This document shows, piece by piece, positions 1 to 7,013 of a DNA stretch of 8,325 nt. Under the pieces are notes generated by a model. That model was given only the letters and a program-made list of their open reading frames with translations, made no database searches and was not told the DNA's origin. The first letter of the stretch is position 1; every line of letters begins with the position of its first letter. This DNA comes from Niveispirillum sp. (GTDB lineage Bacteria; Pseudomonadota; Alphaproteobacteria; Azospirillales; Azospirillaceae). Location: assembly GCA_016463045.1 (NCBI GenBank), contig JAEMSB010000179.1:1-8325 (forward strand), given 5' to 3'. The translations under genes and the position numbers were made by a program.

Positions 1-1264
1 GGATCAGCGGCACCAGCGGGACCCGGAACGGGCGCGGCGCATCGGGCCGGGTACGGCGCAGAACGATGACGCTGACCGACACCATCATGAAGGCCAGCAA
101 GGTGCCTGACGACACCAGTTCCGCCAGGAAATCGATGGGGAAGAGGGCCGCCAGGGCCGCCGCGATGCCGCCCGTGATGATGGTGCTGATATGCGGGGTG
201 CGGTATGTGGGATGCACCTTGGCAAACAGCGACGGCAGAATGCGGTGCTGCGCCATGGCAAAGAACACGCGCGGCTGCGCCACCAACAGCACCAGGATGA
301 CCGAAGTCAGACCCGCGATGGCGCCCAGCGACACCAGCGGCAGAATCCAGGACACGCCCTCACCCATATTGGCAACAGCCAGCGCCACCGGCGACGGCAC
401 CGACAGCTGCGTGTAGGGCACGGTGCCGGTCAGAACCAGCGACATGGCGATATAAAGGACCGTACAAACGGCCAGCGAGCCCAGGATGCCGATGGGCACA
501 TCCCGCTGCGGCTTGCGCGCTTCCAGCGCCGTGGTCGCGACGGCATCGAAACCGATATAGGCGATGAAGACCACGCCCGCCGCCTTCATAACGCCGCTGA
601 TGCCATACTGGCCGAAGGTGCCGGTATTTTCGGGGATGAACGGGGTCCACAGCGCCGGGTTCACATGGAAGGCGCCGACCGCGATCACCACCAGGATGAC
701 CGTCACCTTGATCAGCACCACCACCATATTGGCCGCCGACGACCGCTTGACGCCGATCACGGCGCAGAGCGTGGCAAGCCCGATGATCAGGGCCGCCGGC
801 AGGTTGATGATGGCGCCTGTCGCCTCCAGATGGCCATTGGCCAGTTTGAACGGCGCGCTGGTGAAGGCCTTGGGCAAGGACATGCCGACACTGTCGCAGA
901 GCGCCGAGAGATAACCCGACCAGCCGACAGCCACGAAACTGGCCGCCACCAGATATTCCATGATCAGGTTCCACCCGACCAGCCAGCCGATGCGCGGCCC
1001 CAGCGCATCGCGCGTGTAGCTGTAGGCACCGCCCGATTCCTTCGACGTCGCCGCCAGTTCCGAATAGCACAGGCCCGCGCAGGCGCAGGCAAAGGCCGCC
1101 AGAAGGAAGGAAAGCGACACGGCCGGACCCGCATAGTCCGCTGCGGCCGAACCCGTGATCACGAAAATGCCGGCGCCGATGATGCAACCGACCCCCAGAA
1201 GCACCAGTTGCACCGGGCCTAAGGCCGGCAGCAAGCCGCTGCGATGATCCCCGCTATCTTTCAT
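1..1264 (-). CDS. APC-superfamily amino-acid permease (cationic amino-acid transporter type), C-terminus beyond left edge
   Basis: This inner-membrane permease probably takes up amino acids by proton symport or exchange. It is read from the ATG at 1262-1264, preceded by AGGGG and a 5-base spacer, and stays open to the left edge (421 codons). Residues 24-38 carry the APC TM1 signature GVGCIIGAGIFVITG, the unwound helix that binds the substrate backbone. This is followed by AADYAGPAVSLSF, ELAATSKESGGAYSYT and WNLIMEYLVAASFVAVGWSGYL, all typical of the CAT/YfnA branch. Hydrophobic helices continue through the visible part. Family members are usually 460-500 residues, so roughly 50-70 C-terminal residues are missing. 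The usual P-x-SGSAYTY loop reads K-ESGGAYSYT here. It is transcribed divergently from the ExuT-like gene and is probably not part of the uronate pathway. The family is clear; the substrate is inferred from the family only. Confidence 0.93.
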   Translation of the reverse strand, partial: MKDSGDHRSGLLPALGPVQLVLLGVGCIIGAGIFVITGSAAADYAGPAVSLSFLLAAFACACAGLCYSELAATSKESGGAYSYTRDALGPRIGWLVGWNLIMEYLVAASFVAVGWSGYLSALCDSVGMSLPKAFTSAPFKLANGHLEATGAIINLPAALIIGLATLCAVIGVKRSSAANMVVVLIKVTVILVVIAVGAFHVNPALWTPFIPENTGTFGQYGISGVMKAAGVVFIAYIGFDAVATTALEARKPQRDVPIGILGSLAVCTVLYIAMSLVLTGTVPYTQLSVPSPVALAVANMGEGVSWILPLVSLGAIAGLTSVILVLLVAQPRVFFAMAQHRILPSLFAKVHPTYRTPHISTIITGGIAAALAALFPIDFLAELVSSGTLLAFMMVSVSVIVLRRTRPDAPRPFRVPLVPLI

Positions 1265-1296
1265 TATGACCCCTGAGGTCTATCGTTTATGCACGC

Positions 1297-1325
1297 TTTC
1301 TATGTCGTAGACGCATCGGGGGCAA
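1297..1325 (-). promoter_or_regulatory. candidate promoter of the APC permease gene
   Basis: Read on the minus strand, TTGCCC (1320-1325) is separated by 17 bases from TAGAAA (1297-1302), which lies about 32 bases before the permease ATG. The match to a sigma-70 promoter is moderate, but the spacing is ideal and nothing better is visible in this gap. The inverted repeat at 1335-1348 lies just upstream of its -35 element. Confidence 0.35.
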
Positions 1326-1334
1326 GAACATATA

Positions 1335-1348
1335 GTTTCATTTGAAAC
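1335..1348. promoter_or_regulatory. perfect inverted repeat GTTTCA-TT-TGAAAC, candidate operator
   Basis: Two perfect 6-base arms (1335-1340 and 1343-1348) flank a 2-base centre inside the divergent intergenic region. This is the size and symmetry expected for a dimeric regulator site. It lies about 10 bases upstream of the -35 candidate of the permease gene and about 40 bases upstream of the LacI-type site of the ExuT-like gene. It has no U-tract and the loop is too small for a good RNA hairpin, so a protein-binding site is more likely than a terminator. No regulator can be assigned. Confidence 0.4.
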
Positions 1349-1387
1349 GATTATCACCCCGACACTTTCCGCAGCCGGCGTCATTGC

Positions 1388-1407
1388 AATTGACACCGGT
1401 TTCCATT
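1388..1407 (+). promoter_or_regulatory. LacI-type operator, site 1, upstream of the ExuT-like gene
   Basis: AATTGACACCGGTTTCCATT is an imperfect palindrome centred on the CpG of CCGG, with 8 of 10 positions symmetric. That is the architecture of LacI-family operators. The core TGACACCGGTTTCCA (1391-1405) recurs without a mismatch upstream of the GH105 gene, and a close variant lies upstream of dctP. The core ends 71 bases before the ATG at 1477. Its left end contains a consensus TTGACA -35 element (1390-1395), though no convincing -10 lies 16-19 bases downstream. A bound repressor would cover the -35. Confidence 0.75.
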
Positions 1408-1476
1408 AGGGTCTGCGGATCAAAAAGGCCGCAACAGACGGCCAGTCCGATATCCTGTCAGACTCAGGGGAAAACG

Positions 1477-2757
1477 ATGGGAAGTGAAACGACCGAAACC
1501 GGCGCTGTCCGGGTCGGCATGGTCCGCTGGATCGTGGTGGCTTTGCTGTTCACCGCCATGGTCATCAATTATGTCGACCGTGGCATGCTCGGGTTCCTGA
1601 AATCCGACCTGTCCAAGGAATTCGGCTGGTCCGAAACCGATTATGCCGACATCGTGCTGTGCTTCCAGGCAGCCTATGCCGTGTCCTACGTGGCCTTTGG
1701 CCGGGTAATGGACAAGATCGGCGTGCGCTGGGGCTATGCGCTGGCCTTTGCCATCTGGACAATTGGCCATATGTGCCATTCGGCGGCCCGCTCGCTGGTC
1801 GGGTTCATGATCGCCCGCGCGATCCTGGGTATTGGTGAGGGCGGTGCCTTTCCTGGCAGCATCAAGGCCGTGGCCGAATGGTTCCCGCGCAAGGAACGCG
1901 CCTATGCCACGGGCCTGTTCAATGCTGGCAGCAATATCGGCGCGATTGTCACACCGCTGGTCGTGCCCTTCTTGGCGCTGACCTATGGTTGGCAGATGGC
2001 CTTCATCATCACCGGTGTGGCCAGCCTGCTGTGGCTGCCGTTGTGGATCATCGTCTATCGCCGCCCGCGGGAGAGCAAGCTGCTCAGCCCCGCCGAACTG
2101 GCGCATATTGAAAGCGATCCGCCCGACACGACGGAGAAGATCGGCTGGCTGCGTCTGCTGCGGGTCAAGGAGACCTGGGCCTATGCGCTGGGCAAGTTCC
2201 TGATCGATCCGATCTGGTGGATGTTCCTGTTCTGGCTGCCCGATTTCCTGGGCAAGCGTCACGGGCTGGACCTGAAGAGCTTTGGCCCGCCGCTGGTCGT
2301 GATCTATCTGCTGTCGGATGTGGGCTCGGTGGCCGGCGGCTGGCTGTCCTCCAAGCTGATCCATCGCGGCGCAACCGTAAACCGGGCGCGCAAGCTGACC
2401 ATGCTGATCTGCGCGCTCTGCGCCACGCCAGTGGCTTTTGCCGCGTTTGCCGATCAGCTGTGGGTCGCGGTCCTGATCATCGGTCTGGCCACGGCGGCGC
2501 ATCAGGGTTTCTCCGCCAACCTCTACACCCTGCCGTCGGATGTGTTCCCGCGCTCGGCGGTAGGCTCGGTGGTTGGCATCGGTGGCATGCTGGGTGCCAT
2601 CGGCGGCATGGTCATGGCCAAATATGCCGGCTATATCCTGGACAAGCTGGGCACCTACACGCCCATCTTCGTGGTCGCGGCCACGGCCTATCTGCTGGCG
2701 CTGCTGGTCGTACACCTGCTGTCCCCACGCATGGAGCCGGCGCAGATCAAGGATTGA
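1477..2757 (+). CDS. exuT: ExuT-like hexuronate:H+ symporter, major facilitator superfamily
   Basis: This inner-membrane MFS permease of the anion:cation symporter family (ExuT, GudP, DgoT relatives) most likely imports galacturonate or glucuronate. I chose the ATG at 1477 because AGGGG precedes it with a 6-base spacer. The frame is open back to 1342, but that upstream part is not membrane-like and contains the operator. The 426-residue protein fits the family's usual length. It shows NYVDR in TM1 (31-35), loop motif GRVMDKIGVRWG (from 75), RAILGIGEGGAFPGSIKAV in TM4 (from 114), EWFPRKER (134-141), and FNAGSNIGA and GWQMAFIITG in TM5. Later come FLIDPIWWMFLFWLP and AAHQGFSANLYTLPSDVFPR, which match the corresponding segments of E. 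coli ExuT as I recall it. The shared operator links it to the GH105 and TRAP genes across the terminator. The exact substrate is inferred. Confidence 0.9.
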   Translation: MGSETTETGAVRVGMVRWIVVALLFTAMVINYVDRGMLGFLKSDLSKEFGWSETDYADIVLCFQAAYAVSYVAFGRVMDKIGVRWGYALAFAIWTIGHMCHSAARSLVGFMIARAILGIGEGGAFPGSIKAVAEWFPRKERAYATGLFNAGSNIGAIVTPLVVPFLALTYGWQMAFIITGVASLLWLPLWIIVYRRPRESKLLSPAELAHIESDPPDTTEKIGWLRLLRVKETWAYALGKFLIDPIWWMFLFWLPDFLGKRHGLDLKSFGPPLVVIYLLSDVGSVAGGWLSSKLIHRGATVNRARKLTMLICALCATPVAFAAFADQLWVAVLIIGLATAAHQGFSANLYTLPSDVFPRSAVGSVVGIGGMLGAIGGMVMAKYAGYILDKLGTYTPIFVVAATAYLLALLVVHLLSPRMEPAQIKD

Positions 2758-2781
2758 TCCTTCATCATCCCTTGTCGCGTG

Positions 2782-2815
2782 AAAGGCCGGCACCCCCACG
2801 GGTGCCGGCCTTTTT
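2782..2815. terminator. intrinsic terminator between convergent exuT-like and dctM genes
   Basis: An 11-bp perfect GC stem (2785-2795 with 2800-2810, loop CCAC) is extended by three A-T pairs and followed by TTTTT (2811-2815) on the plus strand. It lies 24 bases after the ExuT-like stop codon. On the minus strand it follows the dctM stop after about 10 bases and ends in TTTC, so it could also stop the TRAP transcript, less efficiently. Confidence 0.93.
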
Positions 2816-2824
2816 CCTTTGCGC

Positions 2825-4105
2825 CTACTTCACCATGTTGGGCAGGGCCAAGGAGATGGCGGGGATGTAGGTGACCAGGATCAGCGCCACCAGCAGGGCG
2901 ACATAGAAGGGGAAGATGGTCTTCACCGCCTGTTCAATGCGAATCTTGCCCACCGCCGCGCCGACGAACAGCACCGACCCGACCGGCGGTGTTACAAGTC
3001 CGATGCCCAGGTTCAGCATCATGATCATCCCGAAATGCACCGGGTCCACCCCCACCTGCATCACCACCGGCAGCAGGATAGGCGTCGTGATGACGATCAG
3101 GGGCGACATATCCATGAAGGTGCCCAGCAGCAGCAGGGCGACATTGATGATCAGCAGCACCAGGATAGGATTATCGGTCAGGGCCGTAATCAGATTGGCC
3201 AGTTGGGCCGGCGCCTCCATGATTGCCAGTGCATAGCCGAAAGCCGTGGCCGCCCCGATGATCATCAGGACCATGGCCGTGATCCGCACCGACTGCGTCA
3301 CCGTCTCCAGGAATTTGCGCAGGCCCAGAGACCGGTAAACCAAGCCACCCACCAGGATCGTATAGACCACCGCGATGGCGGAGGACTCAGTGGGTGTGAA
3401 GATGCCCGACAGGATGCCACCCATAATGATGACCGCCGTCATGATGCCCGGCATGGCATAGATCATGGCCCGGAACAGTGCCCCCCAGCCGGGGAAGGTC
3501 CCTGTCGGGTAATTCCGCCGCCGCGCCACCAGCCAGGCCGTCAGCCCCAGCAACGCCGCCGACAGCAGGCCGGGGAACACGCCGGCCAGGAACAGGTCGC
3601 TGATCGACACGCCGATCCCGCTGGCCGCGGAATAGATGATCATATTGTGCGAGGGCGGGATCAGCAGACCGACAATGGCCGCCGTGACGGTGACATTCAC
3701 GGCATAATCACCGTCATAACCCTTTTCCCGCATCAACGGGATCAGGGTGGAGCCCATGGCGCTGGCGCTGGCGATGGCCGACCCGGACACTGCCCCGAAC
3801 AAGGTGGAGGCGCCGACATTGACCAGACCCAGGCCACCACGGGCCGGCGCAAACACTGCACCCGCCACCTGCACCAGCCGTTCGGCAATGCCCGACCGGT
3901 ACATCAGGTCGCCGGCAAAGATGAAGAACGGGATGGCCATCAGCGAGAAGACGCTGATCCCCGACGCCATGCGCTGAAACACCACCACCAGCGGGATATC
4001 CAGCGCCATGAAACAGGCGATGGACGCCCCCAGAAGCGCGAAGGCCACCGGCACGCCCAGCATCAGAAGGACGACCAGGGCAATGCCCAAAACTGCGATT
4101 TCCAT
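2825..4105 (-). CDS. dctM: TRAP transporter large permease subunit, DctM type
   Basis: This is the ion-coupled transport channel of a tripartite ATP-independent periplasmic transporter, in the inner membrane. The 426 residues are of normal DctM length and begin with the typical MEIAVLGIALVVLLMLGVPV. Family landmarks are visible: MAIPFFIFAGDLM, the GAVSGSAIASASAMGS region followed by PLMREKGY, GLLIPPSHNMIIYS, FTPTESSAIAVVY and, near the C-terminus, NLGIGLVTPPVGS. These correspond to the two repeats of the DctM/IT superfamily fold. The start codon is either the ATG at 4105, used here, which overlaps the dctQ stop by one base, or the GTG at 4108, which overlaps it by GTGA. An AAGGA motif serves either start. 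It is the last gene of the operon. Its substrate is set by DctP, probably a uronate. Confidence 0.96.
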   Translation of the reverse strand: MEIAVLGIALVVLLMLGVPVAFALLGASIACFMALDIPLVVVFQRMASGISVFSLMAIPFFIFAGDLMYRSGIAERLVQVAGAVFAPARGGLGLVNVGASTLFGAVSGSAIASASAMGSTLIPLMREKGYDGDYAVNVTVTAAIVGLLIPPSHNMIIYSAASGIGVSISDLFLAGVFPGLLSAALLGLTAWLVARRRNYPTGTFPGWGALFRAMIYAMPGIMTAVIIMGGILSGIFTPTESSAIAVVYTILVGGLVYRSLGLRKFLETVTQSVRITAMVLMIIGAATAFGYALAIMEAPAQLANLITALTDNPILVLLIINVALLLLGTFMDMSPLIVITTPILLPVVMQVGVDPVHFGMIMMLNLGIGLVTPPVGSVLFVGAAVGKIRIEQAVKTIFPFYVALLVALILVTYIPAISLALPNMVK

Positions 4106-4602
4106 CACACCACATCCTTTTCCGCCGCCGCCGGCCCCGCCAATGTCTTCAGAATGCGTTCCAGCGTGAACAGCACGATCAGCCCGCCCGCCAGCGGGAT
4201 GCCCAGATAGGCAAAGCCGCGCGACAGGCCCAGGGACGGGATGACATGCCCCCAGGTGCGGATGACCAGATCACCGCCCCAGAACAGCATGGCCGCCCCG
4301 ATGCCACCCACCACCAGCTCGGCCAGCACTTGCATGGCTTTGCGTATGCCGGGCGACACGGCATCCTCTACCGCTGTGATGCGGATATGGAATCCTTCCC
4401 GCACCCCGACCGCTGCCGCCAACGTGACGAACCAGATCATCAGGGTCAGGGCCGCCTGTTCCGACCAGGACGGGCTGGAATTCAGGATGAAACGGCCAAA
4501 GACCTGCCAGGACACAATGGCCGTCATCGCGACCAACCCAAGCCCCGCCAGCCCGATCAGCAGGTTGGATGCCAGGCGGCTAAGATTTGCCAGATGGTTC
4601 AT
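4105..4602 (-). CDS. dctQ: TRAP transporter small permease subunit, DctQ type
   Basis: This is the four-helix inner-membrane subunit that pairs with DctM. The 165 residues contain four hydrophobic segments: about 12-32 (LLIGLAGLGLVAMTAIVSWQ), about 46-66, about 88-108 and about 128-150. The family motif of a conserved W-Q-V-F-x-R-F-x-L-N ending TM1 followed by SPSWSEQAALTLMIWFV is present, as is GVREGFHI before the third helix. The ATG overlaps the dctP stop in ATGA, with GGGAGG upstream inside dctP, so the two genes are translationally coupled. The protein confers no specificity by itself. Confidence 0.94.
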   Translation of the reverse strand: MNHLANLSRLASNLLIGLAGLGLVAMTAIVSWQVFGRFILNSSPSWSEQAALTLMIWFVTLAAAVGVREGFHIRITAVEDAVSPGIRKAMQVLAELVVGGIGAAMLFWGGDLVIRTWGHVIPSLGLSRGFAYLGIPLAGGLIVLFTLERILKTLAGPAAAEKDVV

Positions 4603-5627
4603 GGTGCGCCCTCCCCTGTGCCGGCCCCGTCATCCATCGCCTCAATCGCGGCGACCAGACGCTTCTGTTCGGGCGTCGTGACGAACCGGTCCCAGACCGG
4701 CCGCATCAGATCGGAAAAGGCGGCGATATCGGCCACTTCATTGACCTTCACGCCACCGGCCAGCAGCTTTTCGGTGGCCTCCGTCACGCGGCGGTCCCAC
4801 AGCGTGCGCATGAAGGGCACCGACTGACGCGCCGTCTCCTGCACCAGTTCCCGGTCGGCCGGGGTCAGCTTTTCCCACCGCGCCATGGACATGACCAGGA
4901 TCTCTGGCGCCATGACATGCCGGGTCAGGCTGTAGAAAGGGGCGGCTTCGAAATGCCGGCCCGTGAAGTAGGAGGGCTGGTTATTCTCCGCCCCGTCGAT
5001 CACGCCCTGCACCAGGGCCTGATAGACCTCGCCTGCATCCATGGGCGTGGCGTCGGCCCCCAGCGCTTTGATCATGGCCACGAACAGGTCGGAATTCTGC
5101 ACCCGGATTTTCAGACCTTTCAGATCTTCCGGGGTCTGAACGGGCCGCTTAGTATTGTAAAAACTGCGTTCACCGCTGTCATAGAAACAGAGGCCGACCA
5201 TGCCGTGGGGCCGCAGGCTGTCCAGCACGGCCTGCCCCACCGCCCCGTCCAAGGCAGCCCGCATATGGGCCTTGGACCGGAACAGGAAGGGCAATGACGG
5301 GATCACCGTCATCGGCTCAATGGCGGTCAGGGGGGCCAGATTGACCCGGTTCATGTCCAGCCCGCCGAAGGTGGTGATCTCCAGCGTGTCCCGCTCGGCC
5401 CCCAGCTGCCCGCCGGCATAGACATGGATGCCAAGGCGTCCCTCTGTCCGTTCCGACAGAAGCCGCCCCATCTCGTTAACGGCCTGCACCGTGGGATAAT
5501 CAGACGGGTGCGTATCGCTGGAGGTCAGCATACGCCCGCCCCGACGCTCACAGCCTGATAACAGGCCAAGGGCGCCCATGCCGCCCGCCCAGCCAAGGAC
5601 GGCGCGGCGCGTCATAAATTCTGTCAT
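4599..5627 (-). CDS. dctP: TRAP transporter substrate-binding protein, DctP family, predicted Tat-type lipoprotein
   Basis: This binding protein captures the substrate in the periplasm and delivers it to DctQM. From the ATG at 5627 it is 342 residues, normal for DctP. The ATG at 5615 and a GTG at 5657 are other possible starts, and no strong ribosome-binding site separates them. The N-terminus has twin arginines in MTRRAVLGWAGG, a short hydrophobic stretch and a lipobox LLSGC with Cys26. The mature part shows AGGQLGAERDTLE, SLPFLFRS, YNTKRPVQTPEDLKGLKIRV, then GE-x-YQALVQGVIDGAENN (from 199). Arg175 in GLKIRV is the family's conserved arginine that pairs with the ligand carboxylate. Many TRAP proteins with these motifs bind hexuronates or their unsaturated derivatives, which suits the GH105 and ExuT neighbours. 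The ligand is inferred. It is the first gene of the TRAP operon, behind its own operator. Confidence 0.93.
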   Translation of the reverse strand: MTEFMTRRAVLGWAGGMGALGLLSGCERRGGRMLTSSDTHPSDYPTVQAVNEMGRLLSERTEGRLGIHVYAGGQLGAERDTLEITTFGGLDMNRVNLAPLTAIEPMTVIPSLPFLFRSKAHMRAALDGAVGQAVLDSLRPHGMVGLCFYDSGERSFYNTKRPVQTPEDLKGLKIRVQNSDLFVAMIKALGADATPMDAGEVYQALVQGVIDGAENNQPSYFTGRHFEAAPFYSLTRHVMAPEILVMSMARWEKLTPADRELVQETARQSVPFMRTLWDRRVTEATEKLLAGGVKVNEVADIAAFSDLMRPVWDRFVTTPEQKRLVAAIEAMDDGAGTGEGAP

Positions 5628-5686
5628 GTCATGCACCCGATCCAGATGACGGGGCACAAAGTGCTGCCATCCCCGCCACCAATTTT

Positions 5687-5715
5687 TGTTTATTGACGAA
5701 GGTAACCGGTATCAT
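5687..5715 (-). promoter_or_regulatory. candidate promoter of the TRAP operon
   Basis: On the minus strand, ATGATA (5710-5715) is separated by 17 bases from TAAACA (5687-5692) in an AT-rich patch. The -35 candidate overlaps the left half of operator site 2. The same arrangement, ATGACA-17-TAAGCT, occurs upstream of the GH105 gene, which supports both. The individual hexamers are only moderate. Confidence 0.45.
5701..5714 (-). promoter_or_regulatory. LacI-type operator, site 2, upstream of dctP
   Basis: On the minus strand this reads TGATACCGGTTACC, identical to sites 1 and 3 at 12 of 14 positions and with the same ACCGGT centre. It lies 73 bases before the dctP ATG and overlaps the -35 candidate. 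Its own dyad symmetry is weaker than that of site 1. Confidence 0.65.
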
Positions 5716-5724
5716 AACGCGATC

Positions 5725-5755
5725 AAAAAACAGTCCCGCACCAGGGCCGGCGGAC
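5725..5755 (-). terminator. weak candidate terminator after the GH105 gene
   Basis: On the minus strand, arms GTCCGC (5750-5755) and GCGGGAC (5733-5739, one bulged base) enclose a 10-base loop and are followed by TG and then TTTTTT (5725-5730). The stem is short and imperfect, but the U-tract is clear. It lies just upstream of the TRAP promoter, where a terminator for the GH105 transcript would be expected. Confidence 0.35.
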
Positions 5756-5845
5756 AGGTCCGACAGGCCCCGGGGACAGGAATGCTCCCGAACCTTGCTA
5801 CAGATATGTATGACAACTCCGATTACGAGGGGTGATGTGCAAGAT

Positions 5846-5868
5846 GGACGGGATTTTTCATCACGTCC
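5846..5868 (-). other. stem-loop just after the GH105 stop codon
   Basis: The arms at 5846-5854 and 5860-5868 pair over nine positions with one mismatch, around a GAAAA loop on the minus strand. It starts about 12 bases past the GH105 stop. It lacks a U-tract, so it may be an mRNA 3'-end structure rather than an intrinsic terminator. Confidence 0.35.
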
Positions 5869-5880
5869 GATCCTGACACC

Positions 5881-6969
5881 CTATCGTCGCATCGCCTCGG
5901 CCAGCGCCATCATCAGCGCGCCGACGCCCTTGGGGTCGTTGGGCACCACCGGCTCTGACAGGTAATACGCGTAGCTGCCGTCACGATAGGGATCATTGCC
6001 CAGACCCGCGACGCCGCAGATGCCGCCCAGTTCGGTTTCGGTCAGGAAGTCGCGGATGACGGTGCGCAACGCCGCCTCCCCCGCCCGCCCGTGATCGGGC
6101 GGCAGCAGGCCCAGGCGGCATCCGGCCATCAGGGAATAGGCGATCATCAGGCTGGCCGAGACTTCCTCGTAATTGCCCTCGTCGCCGCCCCGGTCCAGCA
6201 CCTGCCACCACAGGCCCCGCGCACTGCGCACCGCCATCAGGGCGATGGCCGCATCCTGGAACATGGCGATCAGGGCGGCGCGGCCCGGCCCATCAAACGG
6301 GGCTGCCAGTTCGATGCAATCAATCATGGCCATCATGAACCAGCCCATGGCCCGGCCCCAGAAACAGGCCGACAGGCCCGTCTCAGGATGGGCCCAGCGT
6401 TCCTGCCGGCTTTCGTCCCAGCCATGGTAGTAAAGCCCGGTGCCAGGGTCGCGCATATGGTCGCGCACCTGGATGAACTGGTGGACCACATCCTCCCAGG
6501 CATCGCGGTCACCGATCGCCACCGCCTGTGCGGTCACCAGCGGCTGCGCCATATACAGCCCGTCCAGCCAGACCTGCCAGGGGTAGATCTGCTTATGCCA
6601 GTAATTGCCGGACTTGGTACGCGGATGGGTGCGCAGCTGATCGATCTGCGTTTGGATGGCGCGGCGGAACCGTTCCTCGCCCGTGCGGTCATAAAGCGGG
6701 AAGAAGACCTTCGCGGGCTTCACATTGTCGATATTATATTCAGCAGGATCAAAGCCCGCGATCCCGCCTTCCTCGTCGACCCGTGCCCCCACCTTGTCAT
6801 GGACGAAGTCGGAAAATTCCGACCGGCCCGTGGCGTCGGCCAGGTCCAGGCAGCCCTTGAAGATACAGCCATCCTCATAATTCCAGGTCGGCTTGAAGAA
6901 ATCCCAGCCCCCCAGGTAATGGCGCAGGAAGGGCAGGACCTGCGGTCCGAAACGGCGGAAATCATGCAT
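5881..6969 (-). CDS. GH105 unsaturated rhamnogalacturonyl/galacturonyl hydrolase (YteR/YesR family)
   Basis: This glycoside hydrolase removes the 4,5-unsaturated uronic acid left at the non-reducing end of pectin fragments by polysaccharide lyases. It acts by hydration of the double bond. The 362 residues form a typical full-length (alpha/alpha)6-barrel. Residues line up with Bacillus YteR (numbering from memory) at a constant offset of 7: Asp81 (88), His125-Lys126 (132-133), catalytic Asp136 in WLDGLYM (143), His182 (189), Trp204 and Arg206 in FWGRAMGW (211, 213) and Trp210 (217). The C-terminal block GICGVAGLGNDPYRDGSYAYY, split from SEPVVPNDPKGVG, is also typical. There is no signal peptide, so it should act in the cytoplasm on imported fragments. 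The ATG at 6969 has no clear Shine-Dalgarno sequence. The frame closes at a TGA 48 bases upstream, so no long extension is possible. Operator site 3 lies 57 bases upstream. Confidence 0.95.
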   Translation of the reverse strand: MHDFRRFGPQVLPFLRHYLGGWDFFKPTWNYEDGCIFKGCLDLADATGRSEFSDFVHDKVGARVDEEGGIAGFDPAEYNIDNVKPAKVFFPLYDRTGEERFRRAIQTQIDQLRTHPRTKSGNYWHKQIYPWQVWLDGLYMAQPLVTAQAVAIGDRDAWEDVVHQFIQVRDHMRDPGTGLYYHGWDESRQERWAHPETGLSACFWGRAMGWFMMAMIDCIELAAPFDGPGRAALIAMFQDAAIALMAVRSARGLWWQVLDRGGDEGNYEEVSASLMIAYSLMAGCRLGLLPPDHGRAGEAALRTVIRDFLTETELGGICGVAGLGNDPYRDGSYAYYLSEPVVPNDPKGVGALMMALAEAMRR

Positions 6970-7013
6970 GATGGGGCAGGCACCGCAGGCGGGAGGGCGT
7001 TGAATGATCGTTC

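Noticed and set aside
191..1222. Long open frame on the plus strand opposite the amino-acid permease, and a similar one at 2819-4210 opposite dctM.
   Set aside because: Their products are rich in Arg, His, Gln and Asp, as expected from antisense reading of GC-rich membrane-protein genes, with no recognisable domain. The opposite strand encodes clear family members.
1342..1476. N-terminal extension of the ExuT-like reading frame by 45 codons.
   Set aside because: The extension is not membrane-like, covers the operator and lacks a ribosome-binding site. The ATG at 1477 has AGGGG at ideal spacing and starts just before the expected TM1.
2782..2815. The GC-rich inverted repeat as a possible attachment site or mobile-element end.
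   Set aside because: It is a stem with a 4-base loop and a U-tract between convergent genes, which is an ordinary intrinsic terminator.
3331..3336. Another ACCGGT with flanks partly like the LacI-type operator.
   Set aside because: It is inside dctM coding sequence, its flanks match poorly, and the hexamer alone is common in GC-rich DNA. The ACCGGT near 2012 inside the ExuT-like gene is rejected for the same reason.
5806..5816. ATGTATGACAA resembles the FadR-subfamily GntR consensus TNGTATNACNA with one mismatch, upstream of dctP.
   Set aside because: Allowing one mismatch, about three such matches are expected by chance in a window of this size, and it lies upstream of the candidate terminator. 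Not enough to claim a site.
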